A DNA stretch of 64,000 nt from Aquibacillus rhizosphaerae (GTDB lineage Bacteria; Bacillota; Bacilli; Bacillales; Amphibacillaceae). A program made the translations under genes and the position numbers. Positions 46,639 through 56,845 of this stretch are shown here, in pieces; position 1 is the stretch's first letter, and every line of letters begins with the position of its first letter. The DNA lies in NCBI RefSeq assembly GCF_030282825.1, contig NZ_JASTZU010000042.1, positions 1-64,000 of the forward strand, read 5' to 3'. The notes under the pieces were generated by a model. That model did no database searches, had not been told where the DNA came from, and saw only the letters and a program-made list of their open reading frames with translations.

Positions 46639-47916
46639 TTAATTCACAAAATAATTCCTTACTTTTCCAATAAAACTCAAAGAACCTGTAATGAAATGGA
46701 TTTTGTCTGGATAGCCTATGATATTATCTTGTATTGCCTTTATCCAATTTTCTTCTACTTTTTTTTGTTTGTGATTGGATAGACTAGCCAAATAATGAGC
46801 ATTTGAAGCTCTTTCGTGATCGAAACTAGTGAAAACTACTTGGTCAAATATTAATTCAACTTGATTAATCATCTCCTGCAATGGCTTGTCCTTGAACGCT
46901 GCAAATAATAACTGCTTTTCGTTATTTTGATAATATGTACTTACTGTTTCAATGAAAGTTTCAATACCTTCTTTATTATGAGCACCATCAACAAATACAA
47001 TTGGATTCTCACATATCTTTTCAAACCTTCCTGGAATATGAGCCTTTAAAAGTCCTTTTTGTATTGAAGACAACTCCATAACGAAACCAATTTCTTTTAT
47101 CTTTAACAAAGCCATACATGCGACCGCCGCATTTATACATTGATGCTTTCCTTTCATCATAATTGCAATGGATAGTTTCACATCATTACTAATAAGGTTA
47201 AAAGATTGTTGATCTTTGAGACGTTGCACATTTTCAATACTAAAATCCTCTGAGTATGTAAGTTGCTCAGCGCAATTTTCACCTGCTACTTTTTGTATAA
47301 CCGCTAGGCTCTGTTGATTCACATCACCAATAATTACAGGTACTTTATTTTTAATGATTCCTGCTTTATGATAGGCAACCTCTGTATATGTCTCCCCAAG
47401 AAAACGGCCATGGTCTAACCCGATATTTGTAATTATCGTAAGAATCGGTTGAATTAGGTTTGTTGAGTCTTCTCTACCACCCATTCCTGTTTCTATTAAA
47501 GCAACATCTACTTGATTCACAAAATATAAAATCGCAATAATAACTGTGATTTCAAATTCAGTTGGCGGATTATCTTTTTCATCTAAATGACTTATAATTG
47601 GTAGTAACTTGTTAAGTAATTGGACAAATTTTTCATCCTCAATCGGCTGATGATTTATTTGTATTTGCTCATTTATTTTATTTAAACTAGGGCTAGTAAA
47701 GCTTCCAACTTTATATCCACTTTCCATTAATGCTTGCTTTATGAAAGTTAACGTTGATCCTTTTCCATTTGTGCCCGCCAAATGAACCGCTTTTAATTTG
47801 TGCTCTGGATGATTACAATAAGTAAGCATAGTCTCTACTCTAGATAATCCAGGTTTAATTCCTAGGTTACTTCTTGATTGAAAAAAATCATCAACATCCT
47901 TTATAGTTGTTAACAT
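46639..47916 (-). CDS. folC: Folylpolyglutamate synthase/dihydrofolate synthase
   Basis: A 425-residue Mur-ligase-type enzyme adding glutamate to folates. P-loop HLAGTNGKGSTLTFIKQAL, GSFTSPSLNKINEQIQIN, EFEITVIIAILYF, IETGMGGREDSTN and VDGAHNKEGIETFIETV. Full length. In B. subtilis folC follows comC closely; here the pilus operon and cyclase lie between. Confidence 0.96.
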   Translation of the reverse strand: MLTTIKDVDDFFQSRSNLGIKPGLSRVETMLTYCNHPEHKLKAVHLAGTNGKGSTLTFIKQALMESGYKVGSFTSPSLNKINEQIQINHQPIEDEKFVQLLNKLLPIISHLDEKDNPPTEFEITVIIAILYFVNQVDVALIETGMGGREDSTNLIQPILTIITNIGLDHGRFLGETYTEVAYHKAGIIKNKVPVIIGDVNQQSLAVIQKVAGENCAEQLTYSEDFSIENVQRLKDQQSFNLISNDVKLSIAIMMKGKHQCINAAVACMALLKIKEIGFVMELSSIQKGLLKAHIPGRFEKICENPIVFVDGAHNKEGIETFIETVSTYYQNNEKQLLFAAFKDKPLQEMINQVELIFDQVVFTSFDHERASNAHYLASLSNHKQKKVEENWIKAIQDNIIGYPDKIHFITGSLSFIGKVRNYFVN

Positions 47917-48052
47917 AGTTAAAACCTACCTTATTAAAATGTACTTTATGTAATGAAAGTATTATATCAACAAACATAGCGTTATTAAAATCAAAATTTT
48001 CTAGCGGCTTTGATAGGAACATGATACTTTAAATTGGAAAGGAATGACCAAC

Positions 48053-48940
48053 ATGCATGGATGGGTTATTTATAATGGTCACTTACCCGGTGATAAATTT
48101 CTCGATTTCGCTGAATGGATTAAACAAGCAGGTGTTAGAAAAAATGTGAAGATTACTATTAAAAAAAATAACCACCTATTATCACTCGTATCCACGCAAG
48201 GATCTAAAATTATCAATCAAGCTTTAGAAGCGAAGCCTGATTTCGTAATCTTTGGAGATAAAGATATTGCACTCGCGAGACAACTTGAGCAAATGGATAT
48301 TCCTGTCTTTAACTCATCGACCTCTATTGAAATTTGTGATAATAAAATAACCAGTTATCAGTATTTAGCACAAGAGAAACTCCCTATTCCCAAAACAATT
48401 ATAGCACCGAAGATTTTCCCAGGAGTAAAAACGGTTGATTCTGAAACATTTGCGACTATTGAAACAGAACTTGATTATCCTGTTGTTATCAAAGAGGCAT
48501 ATGGTTCATTTGGAGAACAGGTCTATTTGGTTTCTTCAAGAGAAGAATTAACTTTAATGATAGAGAAATTAAAGGACACACCGTTTGTCATTCAAAAGTT
48601 CGTATCTTCGAGTTATGGGAAAGATATTCGGCTAAATGTAGTTGGAAACAAAGTGGTTGCTGCTATGCTTCGAACATCTAACAATGATTTTCGGGCTAAT
48701 GTTAGTGCAGGTGGGAAAATGGAAATATATCAACCGTCACAAGCAGAAATAGCATTAGCTATCCATGCAACAAAAGCAGTTGGTGCAGATTTTGCAGGTG
48801 TTGACCTTTTATTTGGTCCTAATGACAAACCTATTATTTGTGAAATAAATTCTAATGCTCATATACGTAATATTTACGATTGCACAAACATTAATATAGC
48901 TGACTATATAGTGGACTATGTATTGGCTATGATAAATTGA
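48053..48940 (+). CDS. RimK-like ATP-grasp ligase, substrate unknown
   Basis: A 295-residue ATP-grasp protein. Pre-ATP-grasp domain (about 1-95, WVIYNGHLPGDKFLDFAEWI and PDFVIFGDKDIALARQLEQM), ATP-binding loop PVVIKEAYGSFGEQVYLV, and metal-binding end FAGVDLLFGPNDKPIICEINSNAH. Similar to RimK-type alpha-L-glutamate ligases, which add amino acids to peptides, proteins or cofactors. Start at 48053, because AAAGGA overlaps the first ATG at 48044. It is the only plus-strand gene of its neighbourhood and overlaps its convergent neighbour by 25 bases. Confidence 0.82.
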   Translation: MHGWVIYNGHLPGDKFLDFAEWIKQAGVRKNVKITIKKNNHLLSLVSTQGSKIINQALEAKPDFVIFGDKDIALARQLEQMDIPVFNSSTSIEICDNKITSYQYLAQEKLPIPKTIIAPKIFPGVKTVDSETFATIETELDYPVVIKEAYGSFGEQVYLVSSREELTLMIEKLKDTPFVIQKFVSSSYGKDIRLNVVGNKVVAAMLRTSNNDFRANVSAGGKMEIYQPSQAEIALAIHATKAVGADFAGVDLLFGPNDKPIICEINSNAHIRNIYDCTNINIADYIVDYVLAMIN

Positions 48941-49356
48941 ATCCTGTCGACTGTTTGTATATAGGGTAACAGAGCAAAAAGGGCAGCTAAAATTCCACTT
49001 TTGAACAAGCAATGCATTATCTTCTCACCTTTACTCAACCTATAAAAAAACAGAATGAGTGATATAAAAAAGGCAGTGAAAAAAAGCCATAAATTCTCCT
49101 TTTGATTGTAAATTACATCATCTAATCTATCAATCTTCCGCAACTCCGGTGGAGCATAAGAAATAATGTCATCCTTTATTCCAAAAACAGTATTAGACTG
49201 GATAGTTAACGAAGACTCTTCACGCACCATTACTTCATAGCCGTTTGGTAGAAAATTTAAAGAATAGGTAATTGTATATGAAAGTGTAAATGAAATTAAT
49301 AGTAATAAAATATGAAGTAGTATTTTTCTAATTTTAAGAACTGTTAATTCTTTCAT
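48916..49356 (-). CDS. Hypothetical membrane protein, 146 residues
   Basis: No family recognised. An N-terminal membrane helix (about 10-30), an outside loop of some 60 residues (NGYEVMVREESSLTIQSNTVFGI, SYAPPELRKIDRLDDVIY), then two more helices (about 90-107 and 118-135). Located between the ATP-grasp gene and valS; its 3' end overlaps the ATP-grasp gene on the other strand by 25 bases. Codon pattern and length support a real gene. Function unknown. Confidence 0.7.
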   Translation of the reverse strand: MKELTVLKIRKILLHILLLLISFTLSYTITYSLNFLPNGYEVMVREESSLTIQSNTVFGIKDDIISYAPPELRKIDRLDDVIYNQKENLWLFFTAFFISLILFFYRLSKGEKIMHCLFKSGILAALFALLPYIQTVDRIQFIIANT

Positions 49357-49421
49357 TTAAATCAGCCTCATGTATTAAAATAATATGGTATATATTTTAA
49401 CATAATTTTCTAGCTGTAGTA

Positions 49422-49460
49422 GAAAAAAACGTGAAATACCCTTAGGGAATTCCACGTTTT
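49422..49460 (-). terminator. Terminator after valS
   Basis: AAAACGTGGAAT pairs with ATTTCACGTTTT around TCCCTAAGGGT, then a T-run, eight bases past the valS stop. Confidence 0.9.
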
Positions 49461-49467
49461 CTACCGT

Positions 49468-52119
49468 TTAAGATTGAAGTTCTTTTATTCTAGCTTCAAC
49501 TTTAGATCGTTTTTCTCGATAATCTTTCTCTTTCTGTTTTTCTTCTTCTACTACACTTTCAGGCGCTTTCTTCACAAAACCATCATTAGCTAGTTTTTTC
49601 TGAACACGGTCTACTTCTTTGTTCAGTTTTTCCAGTTCATTTTTCAAACGAGTTACTTCTTTGTCAACATCAATCAAACCTTCTAAAGGTAAAAACAAAT
49701 CTGCTCCAGTAATAACAGCTGACATTGCTTTTTCTGGTGCTTTAATAGAAGTTGAAATTATTAATTCACTCGTATTACAAAATCGCTCTAAATAATGGCG
49801 ATTTTGTTCAAATTGCAAGGAGATTTGGTCATCCTTAGCTTGAATCAATAGTTGAACTTGTTTAGACATTGGTGTGTCTACTTCAGCACGTATATTACGC
49901 ACAGATCTTATAATTGCAACTAAACGTTTCATTTCTTCAGACGCCTGCACGTCATGTAAATCCGTTCTAACTTCTGGCCACGCGGCTTCTGTGATCGACT
50001 CACCTTGATGTGGTAGGTGTTGCCAAATTTCCTCTGTTACAAACGGCATAAATGGATGCAACATACGCATTGTATAATCAAGTACATAAGCTAACACAGA
50101 TCTTGTAGTAGCTTTTGCTTGTTCATCCTCACCGTATAATGGAAGTTTTGCCATTTCAATATACCAATCACAAAACTCATCCCATATAAAGTTATAAAGA
50201 TGTCTTCCCGCTTCTCCAAATTCATATTTATTTACATTCTTATTCACTTGATCGATGGTTTCATTAAGTCGAGTAAGTATCCATTTATCTGCTACTGACT
50301 TCTCACCAGATAAATCAATCTCATCGTACTTTAACTCATCTAAGTTCATAATTACAAATCGAGAAGCATTCCATATTTTATTAACGAAGTTCCAAGTAGA
50401 TTCTACTTTTTCCCATTGGAAACGTAAATCTTGACCTGGTGTTGAACCTGTAGCAAGGAAATATCTTAGTGAATCGGCCCCGTATTTTTCAACCACTTCC
50501 ATTGGATCGACACCATTTCCTAATGACTTACTCATCTTACGTCCTTCTGCATCACGAACTAAACCGTGAATTAATACATCTTTAAACGGACGCTCATCAT
50601 TAAATTCAATCGATTGAAAAATCATACGGGAAACCCAAAACCCAATAATATCATAGCCAGTAACAAGCACATTGGTAGGAAAGAAATGTTTAAATTCTTC
50701 GTCTTGTGTATCAGGCCAATTTAGTGTTGAGAAAGGCCATAATGCTGAAGAAAACCATGTATCTAATACATCGGAATCTTGCTGCCAGTTTTCTTCATCT
50801 TTTGGTGCCTGTTTACCTACATGAATTTCTCCCGTTTCTTTATGATACCAAGCAGGAATTCGATGACCCCACCACAATTGTCGAGAGATACACCAATCAC
50901 GTGTGTTTTCCATCCAGCGTAGATACGTATTTTCAAAACGGTCTGGAACAAAATGAACTTTTTTATCATCATCTTTCTCTTGTAAATCTACTGCTGCATC
51001 TGCTAGTGGCTGCATATTAACAAACCATTGTGTAGAAAGGTACGGCTCAACCACTGCTCCACTCCGTTCAGAATGACCAACCGAATGCATATGCTCTTCA
51101 ATCTTAAATAAAATCCCTTCATCCTGAAGATCCTTTACTAGTTGCTTACGACATTCAAAACGGTCCATACCTTTGCAAATACCAGCTCTATCATTCATCG
51201 TCCCGTCTTCATTCATAACTAGAACACGCTCTAAATTGTGGCGGTTTCCAATTTCAAAATCATTTGGGTCATGTGCTGGCGTGATTTTAACTGCACCAGA
51301 ACCGAACTCCATATCAACATAATCATCCGCAACAATCTCAATTTCTCGACCAACAATTGGTAATACTACCTTTTTACCAATAAGTTCCTTGTAACGGTCG
51401 TCATCCGGATGGACTGCAACGGCTGTATCACCAAGCATTGTTTCTGGACGAGTTGTTGCAATCTCAATTGACCCCGTTCCATCCTTTAACGGATATCTCA
51501 TGTGGTAGAAATGACCTTGAATTTCTTCGTGGATAACTTCAATATCGGAAAGTGCAGTTTTAGTCGCTGGGTCCCAGTTAATTATATATTCGCCTCTATA
51601 TATAAGCCCTTTATCATATAATTTAATAAAAACTTCTTTTACTGCTTCTGATAAACCTTCATCTAAAGTAAATCTTTCACGTGAATAGTCTAATCCTAAG
51701 CCTAAGTTCTCCCATTGTTTACGAATAAACGTAGCATATTCATCTTTCCACTCCCAAGCTTTTTCAAGAAACTTCTCGCGACCTAAATCGTATCTACTTA
51801 ATCCTTGTTCTCTTAGCTTAGCTTCTACTTTTGATTGTGTTGCAATACCTGCATGATCCATGCCAGGTAAATATAAAACATCATATCCCTGCATTCGCTT
51901 CATACGCGTAATAATATCTTGTAATGTTGTATCCCAAGCATGACCAATATGCAATTTCCCTGTGACGTTTGGTGGTGGAATCACAATTGTAAATGGCTTT
52001 TTCGTTTTGTCAGCTTTCGCCTCGAAATATTTACCATCTATCCAAAATTTATAACGGTCTTTTTCCACAGCAGTTGGATCATATTTTGGTGGCAATGAAA
52101 CTTGATTATGTTCTTCCAT
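49468..52119 (-). CDS. valS: Valyl-tRNA synthetase
   Basis: An 883-residue class I aminoacyl-tRNA synthetase. HIGH motif in [26 protein letters not shown] motif in [11 protein letters not shown], editing domain with [19 protein letters not shown], the anticodon-binding domain, and the C-terminal coiled coil ([23 protein letters not shown]) unique to ValRS. Length is normal. Controlled by a valine T-box leader upstream. Confidence 0.98.
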   Translation of the reverse strand: MEEHNQVSLPPKYDPTAVEKDRYKFWIDGKYFEAKADKTKKPFTIVIPPPNVTGKLHIGHAWDTTLQDIITRMKRMQGYDVLYLPGMDHAGIATQSKVEAKLREQGLSRYDLGREKFLEKAWEWKDEYATFIRKQWENLGLGLDYSRERFTLDEGLSEAVKEVFIKLYDKGLIYRGEYIINWDPATKTALSDIEVIHEEIQGHFYHMRYPLKDGTGSIEIATTRPETMLGDTAVAVHPDDDRYKELIGKKVVLPIVGREIEIVADDYVDMEFGSGAVKITPAHDPNDFEIGNRHNLERVLVMNEDGTMNDRAGICKGMDRFECRKQLVKDLQDEGILFKIEEHMHSVGHSERSGAVVEPYLSTQWFVNMQPLADAAVDLQEKDDDKKVHFVPDRFENTYLRWMENTRDWCISRQLWWGHRIPAWYHKETGEIHVGKQAPKDEENWQQDSDVLDTWFSSALWPFSTLNWPDTQDEEFKHFFPTNVLVTGYDIIGFWVSRMIFQSIEFNDERPFKDVLIHGLVRDAEGRKMSKSLGNGVDPMEVVEKYGADSLRYFLATGSTPGQDLRFQWEKVESTWNFVNKIWNASRFVIMNLDELKYDEIDLSGEKSVADKWILTRLNETIDQVNKNVNKYEFGEAGRHLYNFIWDEFCDWYIEMAKLPLYGEDEQAKATTRSVLAYVLDYTMRMLHPFMPFVTEEIWQHLPHQGESITEAAWPEVRTDLHDVQASEEMKRLVAIIRSVRNIRAEVDTPMSKQVQLLIQAKDDQISLQFEQNRHYLERFCNTSELIISTSIKAPEKAMSAVITGADLFLPLEGLIDVDKEVTRLKNELEKLNKEVDRVQKKLANDGFVKKAPESVVEEEKQKEKDYREKRSKVEARIKELQS

Positions 52120-52163
52120 CTTTATTTCCTCCTTTAACTAACTAAACAATTAAATCTATACAC

Positions 52164-52420
52164 AAAAAAATCCTCATCATCCAATAAAGGACGAAAAGGA
52201 TATATTTCCGTGGTACCACCTTTGTTCACTTACACATCTCACATAAATTATTGTGTAAGTACACTTAAATAAAGTAACGATTCTTCACCGGCTTCTTCTA
52301 CTATTAGTTCAAAGAAGCTGCATCCAAGGCGACCTTCCAAAATAAATATTTCCTAGGAAATCTTCCAGCTAATGATTTCCCTCTCTATAGGCACTTATTT
52401 TGTACTCTTCCTTATCACTG
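52164..52420 (-). promoter_or_regulatory. T-box leader of valS (valine specifier GUC)
   Basis: Stem I starts GATAAGGAAGAGTAC, followed by the AGAGAG element, GCTGGAAGA and the specifier segment GGAAGGTCGCC, in which GTC (52333-52331) is a valine codon. The T-box itself, GGTGGTACCACGG, is at 52220-52208. The terminator stem (ATCCT...GTCC with GGAT...AGGAT) and seven Ts close the leader at 52204-52164. Uncharged tRNA-Val should allow read-through into valS. Confidence 0.95.
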
Positions 52421-52448
52421 CATTTATTATTATTTTGATATACTAGCT

Positions 52449-52478
52449 ATTTTATCCAAAATAACACAAATAAGTCAA
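52449..52478 (-). promoter_or_regulatory. Sigma-A promoter of valS
   Basis: TTGACT, 18 bases, then TAAAAT, some 30 bases upstream of the T-box stem I. Confidence 0.7.
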
Positions 52479-52569
52479 TGTATTTTTTTATTTTAAAGTT
52501 GATATTATTGCACCATTTACTATGTTATGAACATAGAATACACCAAAAGTATAAAAAAGGGGTGTAATT

Positions 52570-52758
52570 ATGGCACGTTATTATCGATACCGTCTACCAC
52601 CTTGGGCAAGGTATTGGCTTTTGCTAATTGAAAGATGTGTATTACCAATCATGATTTTTCAAGGTGTAAGAACAATATTTTTCCCTACAACTTTTGATGT
52701 ATTACTCCTAGGAGTTTTTGCGGGTATATTTATTGCTTTTTATTTAGAATGGATTTAA
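52570..52758 (+). CDS. Small membrane protein, 62 residues
   Basis: Not recognised. A basic, aromatic N-terminus (MARYYRYRLPPWARYW) and two hydrophobic segments (about 14-35 and 42-60). AAGGGGTG stands correctly before the ATG, which supports expression. It lies between the valS leader and ysxE and overlaps the ysxE stop by four bases on the opposite strand. Function unknown; context hints at sporulation but nothing proves it. Confidence 0.7.
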   Translation: MARYYRYRLPPWARYWLLLIERCVLPIMIFQGVRTIFFPTTFDVLLLGVFAGIFIAFYLEWI

Positions 52759-53777
52759 TCATCTGACTCTAATTCTTTTTCTTTTAATTGCTCTCTCATT
52801 TGATAAAAATACCCTTGAAGATTCAGTCCATTGATAAGCCTTCTATAGCTCTGCTCTAGCTTTTTCACTTGAAACGGCTGAGCCAGGGCTAACTCATTCC
52901 GATAATATCTCTCTATCAATTGAATATATGGTACCGGAGTCAACAAGTAAATAGCAAGTAGACTTCTTTCACTTTGCATTAATGGATTGTATTTTTCATA
53001 AATTGGAAATGCACTTGTCATATAGTTTATCGAACAGTCATGATATTTAAATTCATTATAGTAGAATCTTGCTAAATCATTTATTGGGTTCGCAAAGTTG
53101 TTTTTCTCCCAATTAATTAAAAAAGTATGACCATGTTGGTAGATCATATGAGAAGAGCGTAAATTTCCATGACATAAACTAATATAGACTCGATTATCAT
53201 CTGAAATATCTTCTAAATAATAATCATACCATTTATCCAAATAGTAAAAAACTTGATCCAAATCTCGATATTGCATACACACCCTTAATTCAAAAGGGGA
53301 CATAAAGTGTTTCTGTTCAAATTTCTCGATATATCCTAATAATGTCTGTCTTTGTTTAGATAAATCACTTTTCGCTTGGTTAATCATTTGTTCAACCATA
53401 CTTGAACTTATTTGCTTTTCCGATTTGGTTTGTTTATGAATTTGACCAAGTGTATGATAGAACGATTCCATTTCATGTTTTGGCTCATCTGTACTCACCG
53501 AATCTTTCCATGGCGTTAGATAATAAATGTCTTGTTCATACTGTTTAAATAGTTGATTCTGTTCCGTCATATAAACTGGTAAGATGGACGATAAGTTGTT
53601 TTCACTTCCTATTTGATACGCCCTTCTCCATTTTTCCATGTTATTGAGTCTCATTCTCGAACGTTTCAATGCAAATATATAATTATGAGTTTGCACTTTA
53701 TGGACTCGTTTAGTGATTGGTATAATCTCTGAAGGATGAACATGATAAGCTTTTAAAACTTCTTTTATATTTGTCAT
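52755..53777 (-). CDS. ysxE: Spore coat protein YsxE (CotS-like pseudokinase)
   Basis: A 340-residue CotS/YutH-family protein with the aminoglycoside-phosphotransferase fold. The catalytic loop is altered: ISLCHGNLRSSHMIY has Asn for the catalytic Asp and His for the final Asn, and the metal-binding motif is FLINWEKN instead of IDFD. It is therefore probably a pseudokinase. B. subtilis has ysxE at this place, before spoVID, in the mother-cell regulon. The frame opens with GTG at 53786; GGAG is better placed for the ATG at 53777. Confidence 0.9.
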   Translation of the reverse strand: MTNIKEVLKAYHVHPSEIIPITKRVHKVQTHNYIFALKRSRMRLNNMEKWRRAYQIGSENNLSSILPVYMTEQNQLFKQYEQDIYYLTPWKDSVSTDEPKHEMESFYHTLGQIHKQTKSEKQISSSMVEQMINQAKSDLSKQRQTLLGYIEKFEQKHFMSPFELRVCMQYRDLDQVFYYLDKWYDYYLEDISDDNRVYISLCHGNLRSSHMIYQHGHTFLINWEKNNFANPINDLARFYYNEFKYHDCSINYMTSAFPIYEKYNPLMQSERSLLAIYLLTPVPYIQLIERYYRNELALAQPFQVKKLEQSYRRLINGLNLQGYFYQMREQLKEKELESDD

Positions 53778-53828
53778 AACATTCACTCCAAATTACAAAA
53801 TTGGGTTTGTTTGATTTATGTAAGAAGT

Positions 53829-53864
53829 AAAATCCCTTGTCACTAAACTGTGGCAAGGGATTAC
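53829..53864 (-). terminator. Terminator after spoVID
   Basis: AATCCCTTG pairs with CAAGGGATT around CCACAGTTTAGTGA, then TTTTACTT in the minus direction. Confidence 0.85.
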
Positions 53865-53908
53865 TTTGTCAAAGGCATTATCTTCTATATATCTCAAAGA
53901 AAAGCTGA

Positions 53909-55051
53909 CTAGTTTTTTTGTTTCGTAGGTATATATAATATTTGCCCCTCTGATACTTGATCATTATTCAATCGGTTTGTTTTAGATATAGTAAGGGACG
54001 AAATTTCATATCGTTCTGCGATAGAATCAAGTGTATCTGACTCTTGCACGATACACATTTTTAAACTAGAAAATCTACTTTCCTCTTCTTTATCAGCAAA
54101 CATACTTAATAAATAGTTAGCATCACGTTTGTTCTCCATACTAGAGGATTCTAATGAGTCTTCATGATCATCCTTCTTGTTTGCATTAAATGAGACAATA
54201 CTAGATTCAGATTCAGATTCACTTGACTCATATAATTCTGTTACTTTTTCAGTTTTTTCATCAATTTCTTCTTTATCTGCTCCATGGCCAAAAAATTCAG
54301 ACAATGTTTGTGATTTTTTATTTTTCAATCGATTTTTTTCCGATTTACTTGTTGTTGGCTCTGGATCTACTATAGCCTCTGGTTCTGGCTCTGGTTCTGG
54401 TTCTGGCTCGTAAGCCGCTTCTGACTCTTGTGTATTCTCTTCATTATTATCTAAATTGTCACGGTTAACTGATTCTTCTTCTTGTTTTTCTTTCACATCA
54501 AATTCAAATGTTTCATCAACAGGAGCTTCTGGTGGCACCTCGATTTGTTCATCTTCATACGCTTCAATCTCTTCTCGATCTTTAGCTAGTGTGGCACTAG
54601 GTGCATCTTCTTTCACTCCATGAATTGCAACAGTAGCATTCAATTTAAGTTGACTATATTCTGGCAACTCGTAATCAAATGATTCTATTCCAACAAGAAC
54701 ATCATCTAAACTTTCTATTCTATATTTCGGAATCGACACCTCTACAGGGAAATTATGAAAAAATTCATTTACACCATCTTCATAGCTTTCTACACGATCA
54801 ATAAATCGTTGTGAAGGATGATCTCTTAACGAAAGTACCTGTTCTTCCCCAAGGTCATCTTGCTTAATTTGAAAGTATTCTCCTTTCAGTTCAATTACAC
54901 CTCGTACGGAAACATAGTCATCAAATTCCTGAATAGAAATCTCTGGCTCTAAAGAAATTCCCATTATCTCATCAACTTCCTGTCCCTTTTTAAACCAAAG
55001 TGATTCATTTAAATCAAAAGTGAATACGGATCCATCTCCATTGGTCAACAC
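53909..55051 (-). CDS. spoVID: Stage VI sporulation protein D
   Basis: A 380-residue spore coat morphogen. N-terminal SpoVID domain (about 1-150, LNESLWFKKGQEVDEIMGISLEPEI, VSIPKYRIESLDDV), a long acidic linker with a run of Glu-Pro repeats (about 220-232) and Ser/Glu stretches, and a C-terminal LysM domain (MCIVQESDTLDSIAERYEI to GQILYIPTKQ). It directs coat encasement and binds SafA, encoded at 11.6-12.9 kb. GTG start with GGGGAGG upstream. Confidence 0.93.
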   Translation of the reverse strand: MLTNGDGSVFTFDLNESLWFKKGQEVDEIMGISLEPEISIQEFDDYVSVRGVIELKGEYFQIKQDDLGEEQVLSLRDHPSQRFIDRVESYEDGVNEFFHNFPVEVSIPKYRIESLDDVLVGIESFDYELPEYSQLKLNATVAIHGVKEDAPSATLAKDREEIEAYEDEQIEVPPEAPVDETFEFDVKEKQEEESVNRDNLDNNEENTQESEAAYEPEPEPEPEPEAIVDPEPTTSKSEKNRLKNKKSQTLSEFFGHGADKEEIDEKTEKVTELYESSESESESSIVSFNANKKDDHEDSLESSSMENKRDANYLLSMFADKEEESRFSSLKMCIVQESDTLDSIAERYEISSLTISKTNRLNNDQVSEGQILYIPTKQKN

Positions 55052-55458
55052 TAATTCCTCCCCTCAAAATCAACACGCAAATCGTACGTTGTCCTCCATT
55101 CAGATATATGAAAAAGTTATAAAATTATGCATGGAACCCATTCAATATGGCCAATTATGCATTGGAAATAAAATTATATTTAGTAAGGAATCAATAAATT
55201 AATTAAAAATTTAATCAGAGTAAATATATGCAGTATTTAACAGTTCTATTACATAATTCAAATTTAATAAAATAGACATTTTCATTAGTTAATTGCTTTT
55301 AAATATTCACAATCAATGGAAAACACACCCCCACAGCTATGGTGAATTTTCCAACTTTACAGTCGTTTACCACCATGCTACATTAGTCTGCTCTTATTAA
55401 TAATCTACTTGGATTTCTTGAAAGCTCTCTCTCAACAATAGTCAACTTAGAAGACAGC
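55052..55458. other. Intergenic region upstream of spoVID
   Basis: About 400 bases without a supported gene. In the minus direction, GCATAATTT followed 13 bases later by CATATATC resembles a sigma-E promoter for spoVID, which would fit its mother-cell expression; the match is only partial. Nothing else seen. Confidence 0.35.
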
Positions 55459-55503
55459 AAAAAACACCTACTTTTAATTGTAAAAAAGCAGGTGTTTTTG
55501 TCT
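55459..55503 (-). terminator. Terminator after hemL
   Basis: AAAAACACCT pairs with AGGTGTTTTT around a long AT-rich loop, 35 bases past the hemL stop. End of the hem operon. Confidence 0.85.
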
Positions 55504-55537
55504 TAGATCTTTACCTATATAAAATTAGTTATATTAC

Positions 55538-56824
55538 TTACGTTAATTTTGAAAAAGCTATTCGAGCAGCTTTTATTGTTTTATCAATATCTTCATCTGT
55601 GTGGGCCGTTGATAAGAAGATGCCCTCAAATTGAGAAGGCGGTAAAAATACTCCTTCTTCAATCATTGTCCGGTAATAACTAGCAAAGTGATCTAAATTA
55701 GAATCGCTCGCTGTTGTAAAATTTTCCACTTCTTGATCATTAAAGAAAAAACCTACCATCGATCCGGCTCTATTTACTTGTAATGGTAAATTAAACTCAG
55801 CTGCAGCTTGTGTGTATCCTTCAACTAAGCGATCGACCTTATTATTCATTTGTTCATACGCTTGTTTATCCATAGCGATTAGTGTCTCGTAACCAGCTGT
55901 CATTGCCAATGGATTACCTGATAACGTACCGGCTTGATAAATATCACCTGTTGGAGCGATTCTTTCCATGATTTCTCGTTTTCCACCGTACGCACCAACT
56001 GGGAGGCCACCACCGATTACTTTGCCTAGACAAGTAAGGTCTGGTGTTACTCCAAAATGCCCCTGTGCACAGTTATAACCAACACGGAATCCAGTCATTA
56101 CTTCATCAAAAATCAGTACTGTTCCATTATCCTCAGTTATTTCTCTCAGGTTTTGTAAGAAATTATCTTTTGGTGGAACCACTCCCATGTTGCCTGAAAC
56201 CGGTTCAACAATAACCGCAGCTAAATCATCACCAAACTGTTCAAAAGCATATCGCACACTTTCTATATCGTTATAAGGAACAGTGATTGTATTTTGTGCA
56301 ACTGATTCAGGAACACCAGGGCTATCAGGTAAACCAAGCGTCGCAACACCTGATCCAGCTTTTATTAAAAGTGAATCACCGTGCCCATGATAGTTTCCTT
56401 CGAATTTCAAAATCTTATCTCTTCCCGTATAACCTCTTGCTAGTCTAAGAGCACTCATGGTAGCCTCTGTACCTGAATTAACCATTCGAACTATTTCGAT
56501 AGATGGTACGCGCTCAATAACCAAATTTGCTAGTTTATTTTCTAGTAAAGTTGGCGCACCAAAGCTTGTACCATTTTCAGTTACTTCCTTTAGTTTTGAT
56601 ACAACACGATCATCGGCATGGCCTAAAATTAATGGCCCCCAGCTTAATACATAATCAATATAATCGTTACCATCAATATCATAAATTTTTGAGCCTTTTC
56701 CTCTTTCCATAAATATCGGATTCATTCCAACTGATTTAAATGCGCGGACTGGTGAATTCACTCCACCAGGCATAAGATTAACAGCTTCTTTATAAGCATC
56801 AATGGATTTATCAAAATTTCTCAA
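55538..56824 (-). CDS. hemL: Glutamate-1-semialdehyde 2,1-aminomutase
   Basis: A 428-residue PLP enzyme converting glutamate-1-semialdehyde to 5-aminolevulinate. Motifs: [66 protein letters not shown] and the PLP lysine in [23 protein letters not shown] stands eight bases before the TTG at 56824, giving the usual start (M)RNFDKS; a TTG two codons earlier is too close to it. Last gene of the hem operon. Confidence 0.97.
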   Translation of the reverse strand: MRNFDKSIDAYKEAVNLMPGGVNSPVRAFKSVGMNPIFMERGKGSKIYDIDGNDYIDYVLSWGPLILGHADDRVVSKLKEVTENGTSFGAPTLLENKLANLVIERVPSIEIVRMVNSGTEATMSALRLARGYTGRDKILKFEGNYHGHGDSLLIKAGSGVATLGLPDSPGVPESVAQNTITVPYNDIESVRYAFEQFGDDLAAVIVEPVSGNMGVVPPKDNFLQNLREITEDNGTVLIFDEVMTGFRVGYNCAQGHFGVTPDLTCLGKVIGGGLPVGAYGGKREIMERIAPTGDIYQAGTLSGNPLAMTAGYETLIAMDKQAYEQMNNKVDRLVEGYTQAAAEFNLPLQVNRAGSMVGFFFNDQEVENFTTASDSNLDHFASYYRTMIEEGVFLPPSQFEGIFLSTAHTDEDIDKTIKAARIAFSKLT

Positions 56825-56845
56825 ACTCAAACATCCTCTCTACGT

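Noticed and set aside
54362-54413. Simple repeat in the spoVID region as a possible mobile or CRISPR-like repeat
   Set aside because: It encodes the Glu-Pro run of the SpoVID linker in frame; an ordinary low-complexity protein segment.
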